Assembly: GCF_001949145.1 (NCBI RefSeq)
Contig: NW_019091390.1
Span: 576,710-640,709 of the forward strand
Direction of reading: 5' to 3'
Length of the DNA stretch: 64,000 nt
From: Acanthaster planci
Taxonomy: Eukaryota > Echinodermata > Asteroidea > Valvatida > Acanthasteridae
The notes beneath the pieces are model-generated. The model searched no databases. It was not told the origin of the DNA and saw only the letters and a list, made by a program, of their open reading frames with translations. Below are positions 12,319-22,400 of the stretch, in pieces. Position 1 is the stretch's first letter. Each line of letters begins with the position of its first letter. The translations under genes were made by a program, and so were the position numbers.

Positions 12319-12457
12319 TATAGTTTGGATGGTCCCAACTGTCCTTGGAACTGATGCTATAGTTGGGATGTAACAAGCCTACTTCTTTCACACATCACAG
12401 TCATGACAGTACAGAAGACTCCACTCTTCTGAGTTTGTTGATCGACGTTTGCGGCAC

Positions 12458-12530
12458 ATAGCCCCAGAACTGTGGGGTCCGACGTCCACTCCCACGGAAT
12501 GGACGTCAGACCCCATGGTTCTGGGGGTAT
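12458..12530. repeat. Foldback: 35-bp inverted-repeat arms
   Basis: The left arm at 12458-12492 and right arm at 12496-12530 pair at about 30 of 35 positions, separated by only 3 bases. Weaker pairing continues outward for about 10 bases. It is probably the relic of a foldback MITE, upstream of the F-box gene. Confidence 0.7.
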
Positions 12531-12633
12531 GCAGTACACAGTGCACATGGAGAAGGGAAGAACTACGATAACAATAGGTGGAAAGGCTTGCAGTAGCACC
12601 ATGCGAAGGAATATAGCTCTTATTAGTATGTGT

Positions 12634-12649
12634 GGTTCTGAAAAGAACC
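12634..12649 (-). other. Histone-type 3' stem-loop look-alike
   Basis: On the minus strand this reads GGTTCTTTTCAGAACC, followed by ACACA. It fits the metazoan histone mRNA 3' stem-loop pattern (six-base stem, TTTC loop, ACC-rich tail). No histone coding sequence lies upstream on that strand and no purine-rich downstream element is seen. A close copy occurs at 58792-58807, so it is more likely part of a repeat. Confidence 0.35.
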
Positions 12650-12860
12650 GGGAGTATACTCCTTCCGTCGCATGGTACTTTCGTAAGCCTTTCCTCCTAT
12701 CGCTATCTTTCACCATGAATAGCCTGAAATTCCATCAAACTACAGTAACAATAACCATGAAAGTTCATTGTTTGGATTACAAATTTCAGGTATGGCAAAG
12801 TTTGCTGCTCTGTCCGTTGCCGCGGCGAGGATATGATGCGAAGCCCCATGATTGATTGCC

Positions 12861-14207
12861 ATGTCTGGTCTGAGACGTTCCCCGAGACTGAAGACCAAGG
12901 CAACACACCCATCTGACTCTGAATCGGGCATCGCTTTCCTGCCCGACGAAAGCCTCATTTCCATCTTCTCCATTCTGCCAGTCAAGAGCAGGTGTCGAGC
13001 TGCAAGGTAAAAAAAAAGAATGGATCCTCTGAGAGGAAGGGAGGAGGTTAGGGTTTGGGAGGGGGTCAGAGGTTCCATGGAAAAGGGATGGCGGAAGGGT
13101 TACGTTGTAAATACGAGCATGCATGTGTTCCATTGTAGCTATAAGAGTCATAAGTCTGGTCCTTGAATACCTGACTCTAGTACCAGCAAGACTGGCAGCC
13201 TAGGAACCTAACCACAGTAACCAGCCATGTTTGGGTATTTTACTCATCATTTATGATTGAGGGCGTAGGACCTTTTTAAAACTGAACTTAACGACTGATG
13301 TGATGGTTCGTGCCTCCAAACTTGCTCTTGCAGGGTTTGCAGAAGATGGCATGCTCTTATAAAGGACAAGTCACTCTGGAAGAATGTGAGCATCATAGGG
13401 ACCATCAAACACCGAAGTCTCGCCAAGGTGCTCCTGTTTGTGCAGACCTACCTGATGGATAATCTGGAGACGCTGGTCCTTCATCATGTGAGCAACAAGA
13501 TTCTGCAGCACCTCTCCCAGAACTGCCCCAAGCTGAGGGCGCTCTCTCTCAAGGGCAAGGACCTCAAGACCACCGATCTGGCCCACCTGCCCCCCCAGCT
13601 GTTAGAGCTGCGTCTGATCTCCTACCAATTTGCCACCAACTGGTACTGCTCCTTGACGCAGGGCCTGCTCTACCAGATCGAGACGCTGGAGGTGTTCTGC
13701 CCCCACATCACCAACAACACCCTGGGCCACCTGGCCACCCTGCGGACCCTCAAGTCGCTGCAGCTGGTGTCATGCCGCAGCAGCGTGGTGGACGAGAGTG
13801 AGGGCACCTACACGGAGCGGGGCTTCGCTTGCCTGGTGCAGCAGCTGACGGAGCTGCGGGTGCTGCGCTTCCAGCAGTGCACGCAGCTCAGCGACACGGC
13901 CTTCTACCGGATCGGCAGCAGCCTGGTCAAACTGGAGGAGTTGACGCTGCACTCCTGCTGCAACATCACCGATGTCGGGCTTAAGCACCTGAAGAACCTC
14001 AAGTCGCTCAAGATCCTCGATCTAGGCGGCGGGAGCCCCGTGTCTCCTGAGGCACTGATGGAGGTCGTCCATTCCCTCAAGGGCCTCAAAGAGCTTTGGA
14101 TTTTTGACACCGATAACATCCGGCAGCAACATATTGATGAAATCAAGTCAAGTGAGCCAGGACTTGCCGTCTATGTCAAAGACAGGTGGGACTCCTTGCA
14201 GTTCTAA
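12861..14207 (+). CDS. F-box/leucine-rich-repeat protein, FBXL12-like
   Basis: Two coding exons, 12861-13006 and 13334-14207, joined in frame through an Arg codon, give 339 residues. ATG 12861 is the first in frame; a TGA stop lies just upstream. Residues 1-22 are a basic and polar leader. The F-box spans about residues 23-70 (FLPDESLISIFSILPV, then VCRRWHALIKDKSLWKNV), interrupted by the intron. The remainder consists of leucine-rich repeats such as LEELTLHSCCNITDVGLKHL and LKSLKILDLGGG, ending KDRWDSLQF. F-box proteins recruit substrates to SCF (Skp1-Cullin1) ubiquitin ligases through the F-box, with the repeats binding substrate. Length and the ILPV/VCRRW pattern resemble vertebrate FBXL12 (326 residues), but orthology is a judgement by eye, and another FBXL family member is possible. 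Confidence 0.85.
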
Positions 14208-14467
14208 ATTCGTCACAGAACTAGCCAAAAAAAAAAGAGGGCGTAACTAACAGTGGGATTCCCTTGCTTTTTACACTGGTTTTAAATTGTGCCAGTGAGC
14301 TTACTAAGGAAAAACAGATCTGTATGAAAACTGGTAAATATTGGAGGTATGACGGAATGTTGTTACCATAGTTACAGTATTTTAAATGTACTTGCTACGT
14401 ATTCCTTATGCCGCATTTTCCATATGTGTAAATGTCATACTTGGTAGGTCTAAGTTGATAAAAGAAC

Positions 14468-14680
14468 AACTCCAAGGAAAACACGTTTTCTCTGATTTTA
14501 TCTGTTCAAATAAATATGGAAGAATCTAAATCAACCGCAGTGTCAGTTTTCTTCAGAGGTCAACTATAACAAGCTGAAAAGGGCTTTTTCCTGTTCATAA
14601 TAAGATGCGAATTTTGAATGTAGATTGCGTCATTCAGAGAAAATGAGGGGAACCCTCGCCTTGTGTTCGTAGTGGATAAA
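14468..14680. repeat. Dispersed repeat covering the F-box gene's 3' end
   Basis: This stretch matches, in opposite orientation, the element at about 52091-52445. Shared words include AAGGAAAACA, GATTTTATCTGTTC, TCAACTATA, GGGCTTTTT, GAATGTAGATTGCGTCATTC and GGGGAACCCTC. Here only one arm is kept. The putative poly(A) signal of the F-box gene lies within it. Confidence 0.8.
14508..14513 (+). promoter_or_regulatory. Candidate poly(A) signal of the F-box gene
   Basis: AATAAA about 300 bases after the stop codon at 14205, the first on this strand. It lies inside a dispersed repeat; the aligned copy near 52.4 kb has AATAAC instead, so the signal would have arisen by a base change within the repeat. 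Confidence 0.5.
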
Positions 14681-14713
14681 CCCTTGTCCAATAAATGCAA
14701 ATTACCCGCCAAA

Positions 14714-15090
14714 CAAAGAGTCAGTGTTGTAGTCGAGTACTTTCCGAGTACCAATGTTCTCCGCAAAATACCGAACTGGGTAAGAGGGAATAAAGCCAGA
14801 GTGCACAGGCATTTGATAGTAAATGTGCAAAGGTAAGATTACAAAATAAATGTTAGACTTCAGACACTCCCAGTTGTGTAAAATTTAAGTTTTAAGGAGA
14901 AAAGTACTCGGAAAGTACTCGGCCGAGTACTTTCCGAGTACTTTTGTCTTAAAAAGTTAATTTTAATCAAACAGTGATGGACTGAAGTCATTGTGTTGCT
15001 TTGTAATCTTACCTTTATGCATGTACCATCAACTGCCGATGTAGAGAACTTGGTTCTCAAAAAGTACTCGACTACATCACTGCAAAGAGT
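14714..15090. mobile_element. hAT-type foldback MITE with 8-bp target-site duplication
   Basis: The element spans 14722-15082. Both ends are flanked by the identical 8-mer CAAAGAGT (14714-14721 and 15083-15090). It starts CAGTGTTGTAGTCGAGTAC, and the other end read inward is CAGTGATGTAGTCGAGTAC. Inverted similarity continues through both arms (shared blocks GGTAAGATTACAAA, GACTTCAG, AAAAGTACTCGG) to a perfect 46-bp palindrome at 14900-14945. The 8-bp duplication and CAGTG-type ends are typical of the hAT superfamily. There is no open frame, so it is non-autonomous. A clean duplication suggests fairly recent insertion. Confidence 0.92.
14900..14945. repeat. Perfect 46-bp palindrome at the centre of the MITE
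   Basis: Each arm is 23 bases with no spacer. The core unit AAAGTACTCGG occurs twice in each arm, and the same AGTACTCG word recurs at both ends of the element. The structure could extrude as a cruciform. Confidence 0.95.
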
Positions 15091-18000
15091 AATAGTTTGA
15101 AATCAATTCTGGTGATATTTCCATGTGAACAAAGGTCAGATGTAACAGGGACACAAACATGTCACACTTTTGGACCCCTCATTTCTGGAATTACCCTTGA
15201 ACAATTTTACAGTTGCACATAAATTTTGATTTCACGTGCCGATACAGAAATACTGTATGCATATCCAGGACAGTTTTGTGTTCTCCCAACTGAAACTGTA
15301 TCCGGTTCATAAGTGATAACGTCATACAGGCTGACACCCCACTGATTGCAGGCTCCAACAGGATGAACACCGAAGTTGGGCGTTAACTTCCGGTTCCATG
15401 TTTCCGTGTAACTCGATGTGCAGTGGGCAGGGTTTAAACCGAAGTAACGTCACACTTGCCAACCGGATTCCACTAGTGTACAGATGAAGTGAATTGGTGA
15501 TGAACCCTTACAAGAATCTTTCTCTGAAATGTACTTCATTTCCACAACACGTTTGTGTGTTATGTACTGGAGGTTGTAAAAACCAATTTCTTCAACTAAC
15601 ACGTCTGTCTAACTAACATCTGTCCACGTCTTCATGTTGCTAAGGTAGTTCATGCAACAGATGTCAACAGAGGTCAATTCTCATTGGTTTAAATTAGTTT
15701 CTGTTTGTTTCTGTGTGAAGATGTGAGAAGATGGGCTGCTTGTAAGTTGTAACATCTGAAAATTAAGTCCGGCAGATTGGCCTTGTCACACCTCGTGGTC
15801 AGTGTTAGCTCACTCTGACAGCTGCGACTTCCGCCGTGTTTTTTTAAACCTTTCCAAGAATGTAAGAACACTCATCAGTACAATAGCACAGTTTCGACTC
15901 AATCTGACATATGGTTTTGTTATTGAGGTCATTTGAAGTTGAAGGGCAGAAACGAGACAGCCCACATGCATCGAGCATGGCAGTGGCAAAGTATACATTT
16001 TGGACCGACCCCCCCATCTCAGAAAAATTGGCCCTGCACAATTATGTTCAATGGTATTTTCAGTGTTCAAAGAATTGGTGTCAAAATGGCTGTGCAGAGT
16101 TAATGAAAAAAAATCCTAAAGATTCGACTAGCTTGTGGAAAGTGCACTGCTGTGTTTACTAGAGAAAAGGTCGAGGGAAGGGGCAGATTCCACCCACCAG
16201 CCCTTTTAAAATTATTAAATCATTGTCTTGCAAACTTCAACCCCCCTTCTTGCAAAGGGACATGTGAAGCACTTCTAGTTTTAAACCGAGTTTAGAAAAT
16301 ACTTGCACTGAAGTCAATGGACAGTTCGTAATGTTATAACAGTAAATAGCACGAGGTAAAAATGTGGTTCTGGTATTTAAAGCTTCAGTGTGACAGTCAA
16401 ATATTTATGGGTTACATTAATTTTATCTTTAAGATGATATGTTTTGTACTTTATTGCTGTAAAATTTTAAATATCAGTTTTTTTTTTAATGTACTTGCAA
16501 AACTAAATAAACGTAATAGGGATCCATTCACAAGCAATATTAATAAGTAATGCAGTGTATTTTTATTCATGATCATAAGTGTGAACTTTCCAAATGCAAA
16601 CATCAACCACAGAACAATCTTAAATCAATGATTTTTTTTTTCTTCAATAATGGGAGAAATTACCACCAACACAAGGGCTGACTGGAAATTTTTTGTAAAC
16701 TCACTTTTTTTGAAAATCTAGACAATCAAACATAACAATCACACAAATATCATACAAAATTTAAAAAAAAAGTGAGGCACATCTTGGTGTACTCAAGCTT
16801 GCAATCCCTCTCAGACATTTTTTGAGCCAGAGAGCGGGGTTTATCCCGTAAAAAACAGAAAGGGTCAGTTTAAAACTTTCAACTCAATTTGAATTGTGTG
16901 TGTCTGTGAACCTAGCTATAACTTGCGCTATCCAGTCTGTCATTTGTGCGAGAAAGTTCTGAAATGCTGAATCTTCATCCTTTCAACTTCAACCCCGCCT
17001 CCGAGCAAACAGGGGAAACGCCAGATTAAAAAAAAAAATTAACTTGCATTGTAATTGCAGCATTTTTCCCTTAAATTGATCTCATTGATTTTGTGAACTG
17101 TGCAAAACGTACACCACCTAGAGCCCGGTACCCACTATATTCTTCATGCTTTATATCCAAATTGGCTACGTAAAAAATTCGCCAACAATTTTTATACAAA
17201 TGCTTGCAGACCAATTCTGTTACCAGAGAGGTAGAACCTTCCTCAAGCTACATGGATTATGTGGGAGATACTGTAAATGTGAAAAAGACTCCCACAAGAC
17301 CCCCCCTCCCAAGATCTTTAAGCAAATGGCATTAAATAAACCTAATTCTTGTTTTTCATGTCAATGTCGAACCACCATTGTTCAGATACTGTTGGAACTT
17401 CGATCAACATGGTAGCCTCAAAAGAAAACCTGTTTTTACATCTAAGCATGACAAAAATTCGCCTTTTCCAAAAGTTCCTTGGGTCCAATTTACTTCAGTC
17501 ATATCTGATACATGGTCTTGGCTGAAGCGGCAGGTAGTGAATTCGTCCATAGACCTCTATCATGGTGCAGCCATCTTGGTTTCCTACCATTCAAAGCAAT
17601 GTAACCAAACATGAAGCCGGAAGGAAAACAAGTCTGTTCCCTTTTATCAATATGTGAAGTTGTATTACTATTGCCATAGGGTCTACAGGGAACAAGACAA
17701 ACATGGCAGCATCACGACAAAGGTATATATATTTTCAACAGTAAACTGATTGAAGCGAGGTGCCTGAAGTCTCTAGGCTTAGAAAAACAAAAGGAAGTTC
17801 TAAAAATACGAGCACTACACATCAGCTACTTGTAATAAGAATATCAAGTGTGTACAATCAGTCAATAAACAATTGAAATGCAGAAAACACATACGTCATT
17901 ATTAATAACAAATTAATACTGAATCTTTCCCAAACATTTCTGGGTTAATTACGAATATTGTCAGACACAATCACATTTTGAATTTTTTTCTCTTTGTTTT

Positions 18001-18205
18001 ACGCATGTCTACTTTTACATATGTAACTTGTTAAAAAAAAACCAAAATGTAGAAAAAAGGACGTGTGACACAGATCTAGTAAAAAAATGATGACTTCCAG
18101 ATTCACTAGTTAATATTTTTTTTTTTCGGTTTTGCTGAGGGACCTGCTCATCGTGTTAGCTCAGTATTTTCATCTAATCTTCAATCCCTCTCTCTCACTC
18201 TCTCT
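15091..18205. other. Intergenic stretch between F-box and apolipophorin-like genes
   Basis: No exon with coding character is visible. Sequence is AT-rich with homopolymer runs. A minus-strand AATAAA (TTTATT on plus, 16562-16567) is a possible distant 3' end signal for the apolipophorin-like gene, whose stop is at 18206. No closer AATAAA was found. A CT-rich run at about 18187-18207 abuts that stop codon. Confidence 0.5.
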
Positions 18206-19422
18206 CTACGGCTGTTTCTTTGGGGTTTTGTTGACCAATGTGCTTTCCATCGCAACACTCTCTGTAGATTGGCCGTTCATGTAATCCACCAACGACTGCA
18301 TGTGTAGTTCGCCGTAATATCGAGCCTCTGCAACAACGCGCTCTACGTCCTGCCAAAAAAAAATAAAAATTGTGTTAGAGTTTTTGAATGAATGGTTTGA
18401 AACACTTGTCTGTTCAAAATTGGGAAATCGTTTTGTCAGTTTTGTATAGCTTATCAGCGCTCTGATCATATTGTGGCATGTGGAATGACGAAACTCCTTT
18501 GTTGAATAAACAAGTGGCTATGGGTTTTTCTCCATCCTTATCATGTCTCATTCTTAGGCTTCAAATTCATGAATTCCATTTCCTGATTTGAGACCCTGAC
18601 GCACAATGCCACTCTTCCCGCACCAGAACCATCCAGCTATCTTACAAAGGCAAAGTGTCGGAGAATTTCCAGTTGGTCTAGACAGTGACTGTTTGAAGGG
18701 TATTTGTGGAGCTGAAGGACGAGGACGAAGATGGAGATGAAGCTAAGATGTGGAGAAAAAACTTCCCCCCCCCTGATCTACTTACAAAGAGCCAGGGGTG
18801 CTTCTCAGCTATGCGGCAGGACTCACAGAAGGCGTGGCCCACCCCGTCGCCGTTGTCCCGGCAGCTGCAGAGCTGACAAGGCTCCAGCTGGGTCTCCTCC
18901 ACCATCCGCTGGGTCAGGACGTCGGCAAACTTCTTCTGGGCCATCTTGGAGGAGTCGAAGAGGGCGCCGCCCGACTCATAGGCCAGAAGGGCACACTGGT
19001 TGATGGGCTCGTTCACCAGCTTGCGCAGGGACTTGTCGCCCACCAGGCGGCCGGAGCTCAGGGCCTTGTTGGTGAAGACCGTGCGGTTGTCCATGCCTGT
19101 GGAATGGAGTGGGAGTTCAACAAATCCATTAACTAAATGAAGTTGAAACTACCTGCAGGAGTTTTCATTCCAAATCTTCCCAACTTCACTCTAGCTCAGG
19201 TGTAGCAAGTTCCTGATGGAAACACAATGCATTCCCATCAGGAACAGGGTGTGAGAGCAGACTAGGATCCTTGTTTTTTATGGGCTTACCGTAGATGACT
19301 TGGTTCTTGGGCGAGGTGTTCTTGCCTCGAGTTGGTACCAGCTCCAATGAGGCATCCATGAGCAGGTTCAGCTGGATGCCCTGTCTCAGGACAGCCCTGG
19401 CCACATCTTTGTAGGCCTTGTC
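18206..19422 (-). other. Exons 43-45: Cys-rich C-terminal tail
   Basis: Exons 19290-19422, 18786-19096 and 18206-18349 encode residues about 3380-3574. The tail contains GIQLNLLMDASLELV, which may complete the vWA-like fold. A cluster of cysteines follows (EPCQLCSCRDNGDG, then AFCESC), and a charged end, NKTPKKQP before TAG. Function unknown; the Cys cluster suggests a small disulfide-bonded module. Confidence 0.8.
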
Positions 19423-22400
19423 CTGCAAGAGTTCACGCAAAGCCACGGGGCACGGTTTTAGAGTAAACTACTACGAGTGGGTTGCCCGAGTGAGTGGAAG
19501 GATTTCTCTGGGTTGGCTACAGTGTTTAAGTCGAGTCTGGTACCGTCGAAGTCCATATCGCATCCTGCATAACTCATCCGATCTCTAGCCCTATGCAGTT
19601 CTCTGATACGTGGGACCAGACTTGTAATTTTACAGCTGATTACTGGTCTTCACAATGGAGGTGGACTGGACCCCGGCACTAATTCTCTGTCAAATCATTC
19701 TCAAATTGAAGTTCTCAAATGCAATTGTGTATGTCTGTGAATTTCTCTAGGAACCGATAACTCAAAACAAATCTTCAATCCAGTAAAAAAGTTTAACTCA
19801 GCATTCATTTTATTGCTTAGTCGCATGATTAATGAATATTCTCATTTCAACGACTTAATCATAGAAAGATCAGTGCACCCTGAGCACATTTGGTATCTTA
19901 GCTTTTAATACCCAAGGAGAAAACTTTTGCCAGTACGCAACTGGGATGATTTATCACTCTATTTCAGGTACTGTTAAACCTCCTAACAGAAAAGCCTGTG
20001 TTGGCTGACAGACAAGTACAAGAACCAGACTTTGAGCGGAGGTCAGATGAGATGTCAGCTGAGGTCAAGGGAGGCCAACCTGGGTCCAAACAAAGGGGTC
20101 AACTCACCAGGTGGTAGAGACGCTGACACTTTGAGCAAGACAGGAGGATGATGTGCTTAGCCACGCCGGCGCGGAAGGGGTAGTTGGCGGCGGCCAAGAT
20201 GGCGGCAAAGGTATCATTGCTGCCGTCCTCTGCAAACTGCAGCTCCGGCAGCCCCTGCATGCTCAGCGGCCGCTTCTCGTTGAAGATCTGGCCGTCGATG
20301 GTGTGGACGTGGGGGAGGTTGTACACCCCTTCTCCTCCGAAGCCCATCAGGCCAAACCGGTTGTCAGAAAACTCTGATATGAAAAAAAAAAAAGAAATAT
20401 CAAACTTCAAATCTAGAAGACGGCTCAACCCTTAGACGGCCGTTTTTTTAAATACCATCTCACAGCCGGGAATGGGGGGAGGGAGTGAATGCAACCCATC
20501 AAGATCTTAGCTGCGAGGAGTTCAACTCAATCTGACAAAAGTCCGAAAGAGAACAAGGAGCAGTGGCACCGAGGGATTCAGTTTTGTCATCCGTCAGCTG
20601 TAGTTTGTTGGCACACGTCCAGAGCTTGATATCCAATAAACAGGCTAAAATTTTGTCAAGTGCTTTTTAGGAATCTCCAGGAATTGAAGAGTCCAAGCTG
20701 TGTAAAGCGGTTCATCGGCATAATGTGGCAGTGAAGATGATGATGTTGAATGATATCTGAAACCGGCTGGATGTAGCGAGTAAACGCTGACGGCCCAATC
20801 ACGGAGTCTTGTGAAATGCCCAAATCAACAGGCTCTAGATCGTCTTAGCTCCAGCCCTTGCTTTCTCCCCTACTTACGGCGAGTGTTCTTCAGCTCCGTG
20901 TCCAGGACGTCCACTATCTCAGCGATATGGTCCAGCCTGTCCTGATTGCAGAGCTTCTCCTCCACGAGCACCACGACATCGGCAGACCTTGGGATGTCCT
21001 CCGTTAGCTCCCTGGCTTCACCCTGCTGGAACTCACCGTCGGGTGAGTTGCACACCACTGATGAACAGAACATCAAAGTATAAAGGCAATGTCAGGCCTG
21101 ACAGACTTCAATTCACCTCTTCTTAGTACGCAAGACCAAATTCAGGAAAAACAACGTTAATTATTGCAGTTGAGTATAACACTAATGCCACTAAAAAATG
21201 CAAAGCACTGTACAAAGTCTTATATACATTGGAATTTTTCTTGTTTTTTTGCCCAAGTCCAAGTTGCATGCCTGGTGGTTTGAAGCTATGCTGAAAATTA
21301 GCTGATGTGTCGATTCAGACAGTATGAGTATTGGTCCAAATGAATCATGCGCTAAATCAATCAGCGACAATTCTCGTGTTACAATTTACACAAGTTGAAA
21401 TGCACAGACTGATCGTTGGGGAGGCCAATACAGCAACTCCAACCCCTTTTATAACCTCTTGAAAGACCCCTCAGTTTTTTAAAAACCAACCGACCGACAC
21501 TTACCGCACATGTCAGGCATGCTGATGCCCACTCCCAACCGCTTACACTCGTCCACGTAGGCTTTGATAGAGCGGCAGGCCTCTTCCTTGCGTTCCTCGG
21601 CAGACAGCTGGCACGCCTTGCTGATGCACATGTCATAGAAGGGTGCGGGATCCACCTAAGAAGCCGGCAAAATTAGAACCAGATTTAGACGATGCCCTGG
21701 GGCTTTGCAACAAGCCAGGAAATACCAGTCTGAGGAATCTATGACAGGATGTTTCACTGATATCCAAAATTACTGGAATAACGCATCACATTTAGGTTGC
21801 CTTCAGCCTTCTTGAAGTTCTTCTGCTGCTGCCATGCAATAACCTTGACACCAAATTTGTCAGAATCAAGCACCCAGTTCTCACTAATTTTCGAACAGTC
21901 GGCCAAGAAATCTGTAACAGTTGACTCTGCACACAAGCTCATTCAGACAACCCCAAAACCCCCCAAAATCCTTTAGTCTGATTGAATAAAAACATCCTAT
22001 TATATTTGATAATTGGATTGGATGATATTTGAATAACATCTGTCAACTGAAAGATTAAGGAGGGCACTTTAATCCACCAAATAAAATGTCATATTTCATG
22101 ATCTTATTATATATATCATCACAGGATCATGTCATCTTATGATATAATCATCATCTTTAATCTTAGGTCTTGAGAATGATTTGAGATGCATCACGAGAGA
22201 AAACACACATAATGTCATAAAAACCCTTCTTACCACATTAAGGCACTGAGTCAGGCTGGATGTACCGTCCAAGAAGTGGGCGGAGCAGAGGGTGTTGGCC
22301 TCCTGCTCGGGGTCGCTGTTACATGCGGGCAGCTGATCAGTGGTGGCAGCCGAGCAGCGCCTGCCCACCTTCCAGCTGCGGGTGAAGTCATCGATATGGC

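Noticed and set aside
12634-12649. A histone gene ending at the stem-loop
   Set aside because: No histone-like protein is encoded upstream on the minus strand and the downstream purine element is missing.
12472-12855. 127-codon plus-strand frame upstream of the F-box start
   Set aside because: It runs through the foldback repeat and is out of frame with the F-box coding sequence; no domain features.
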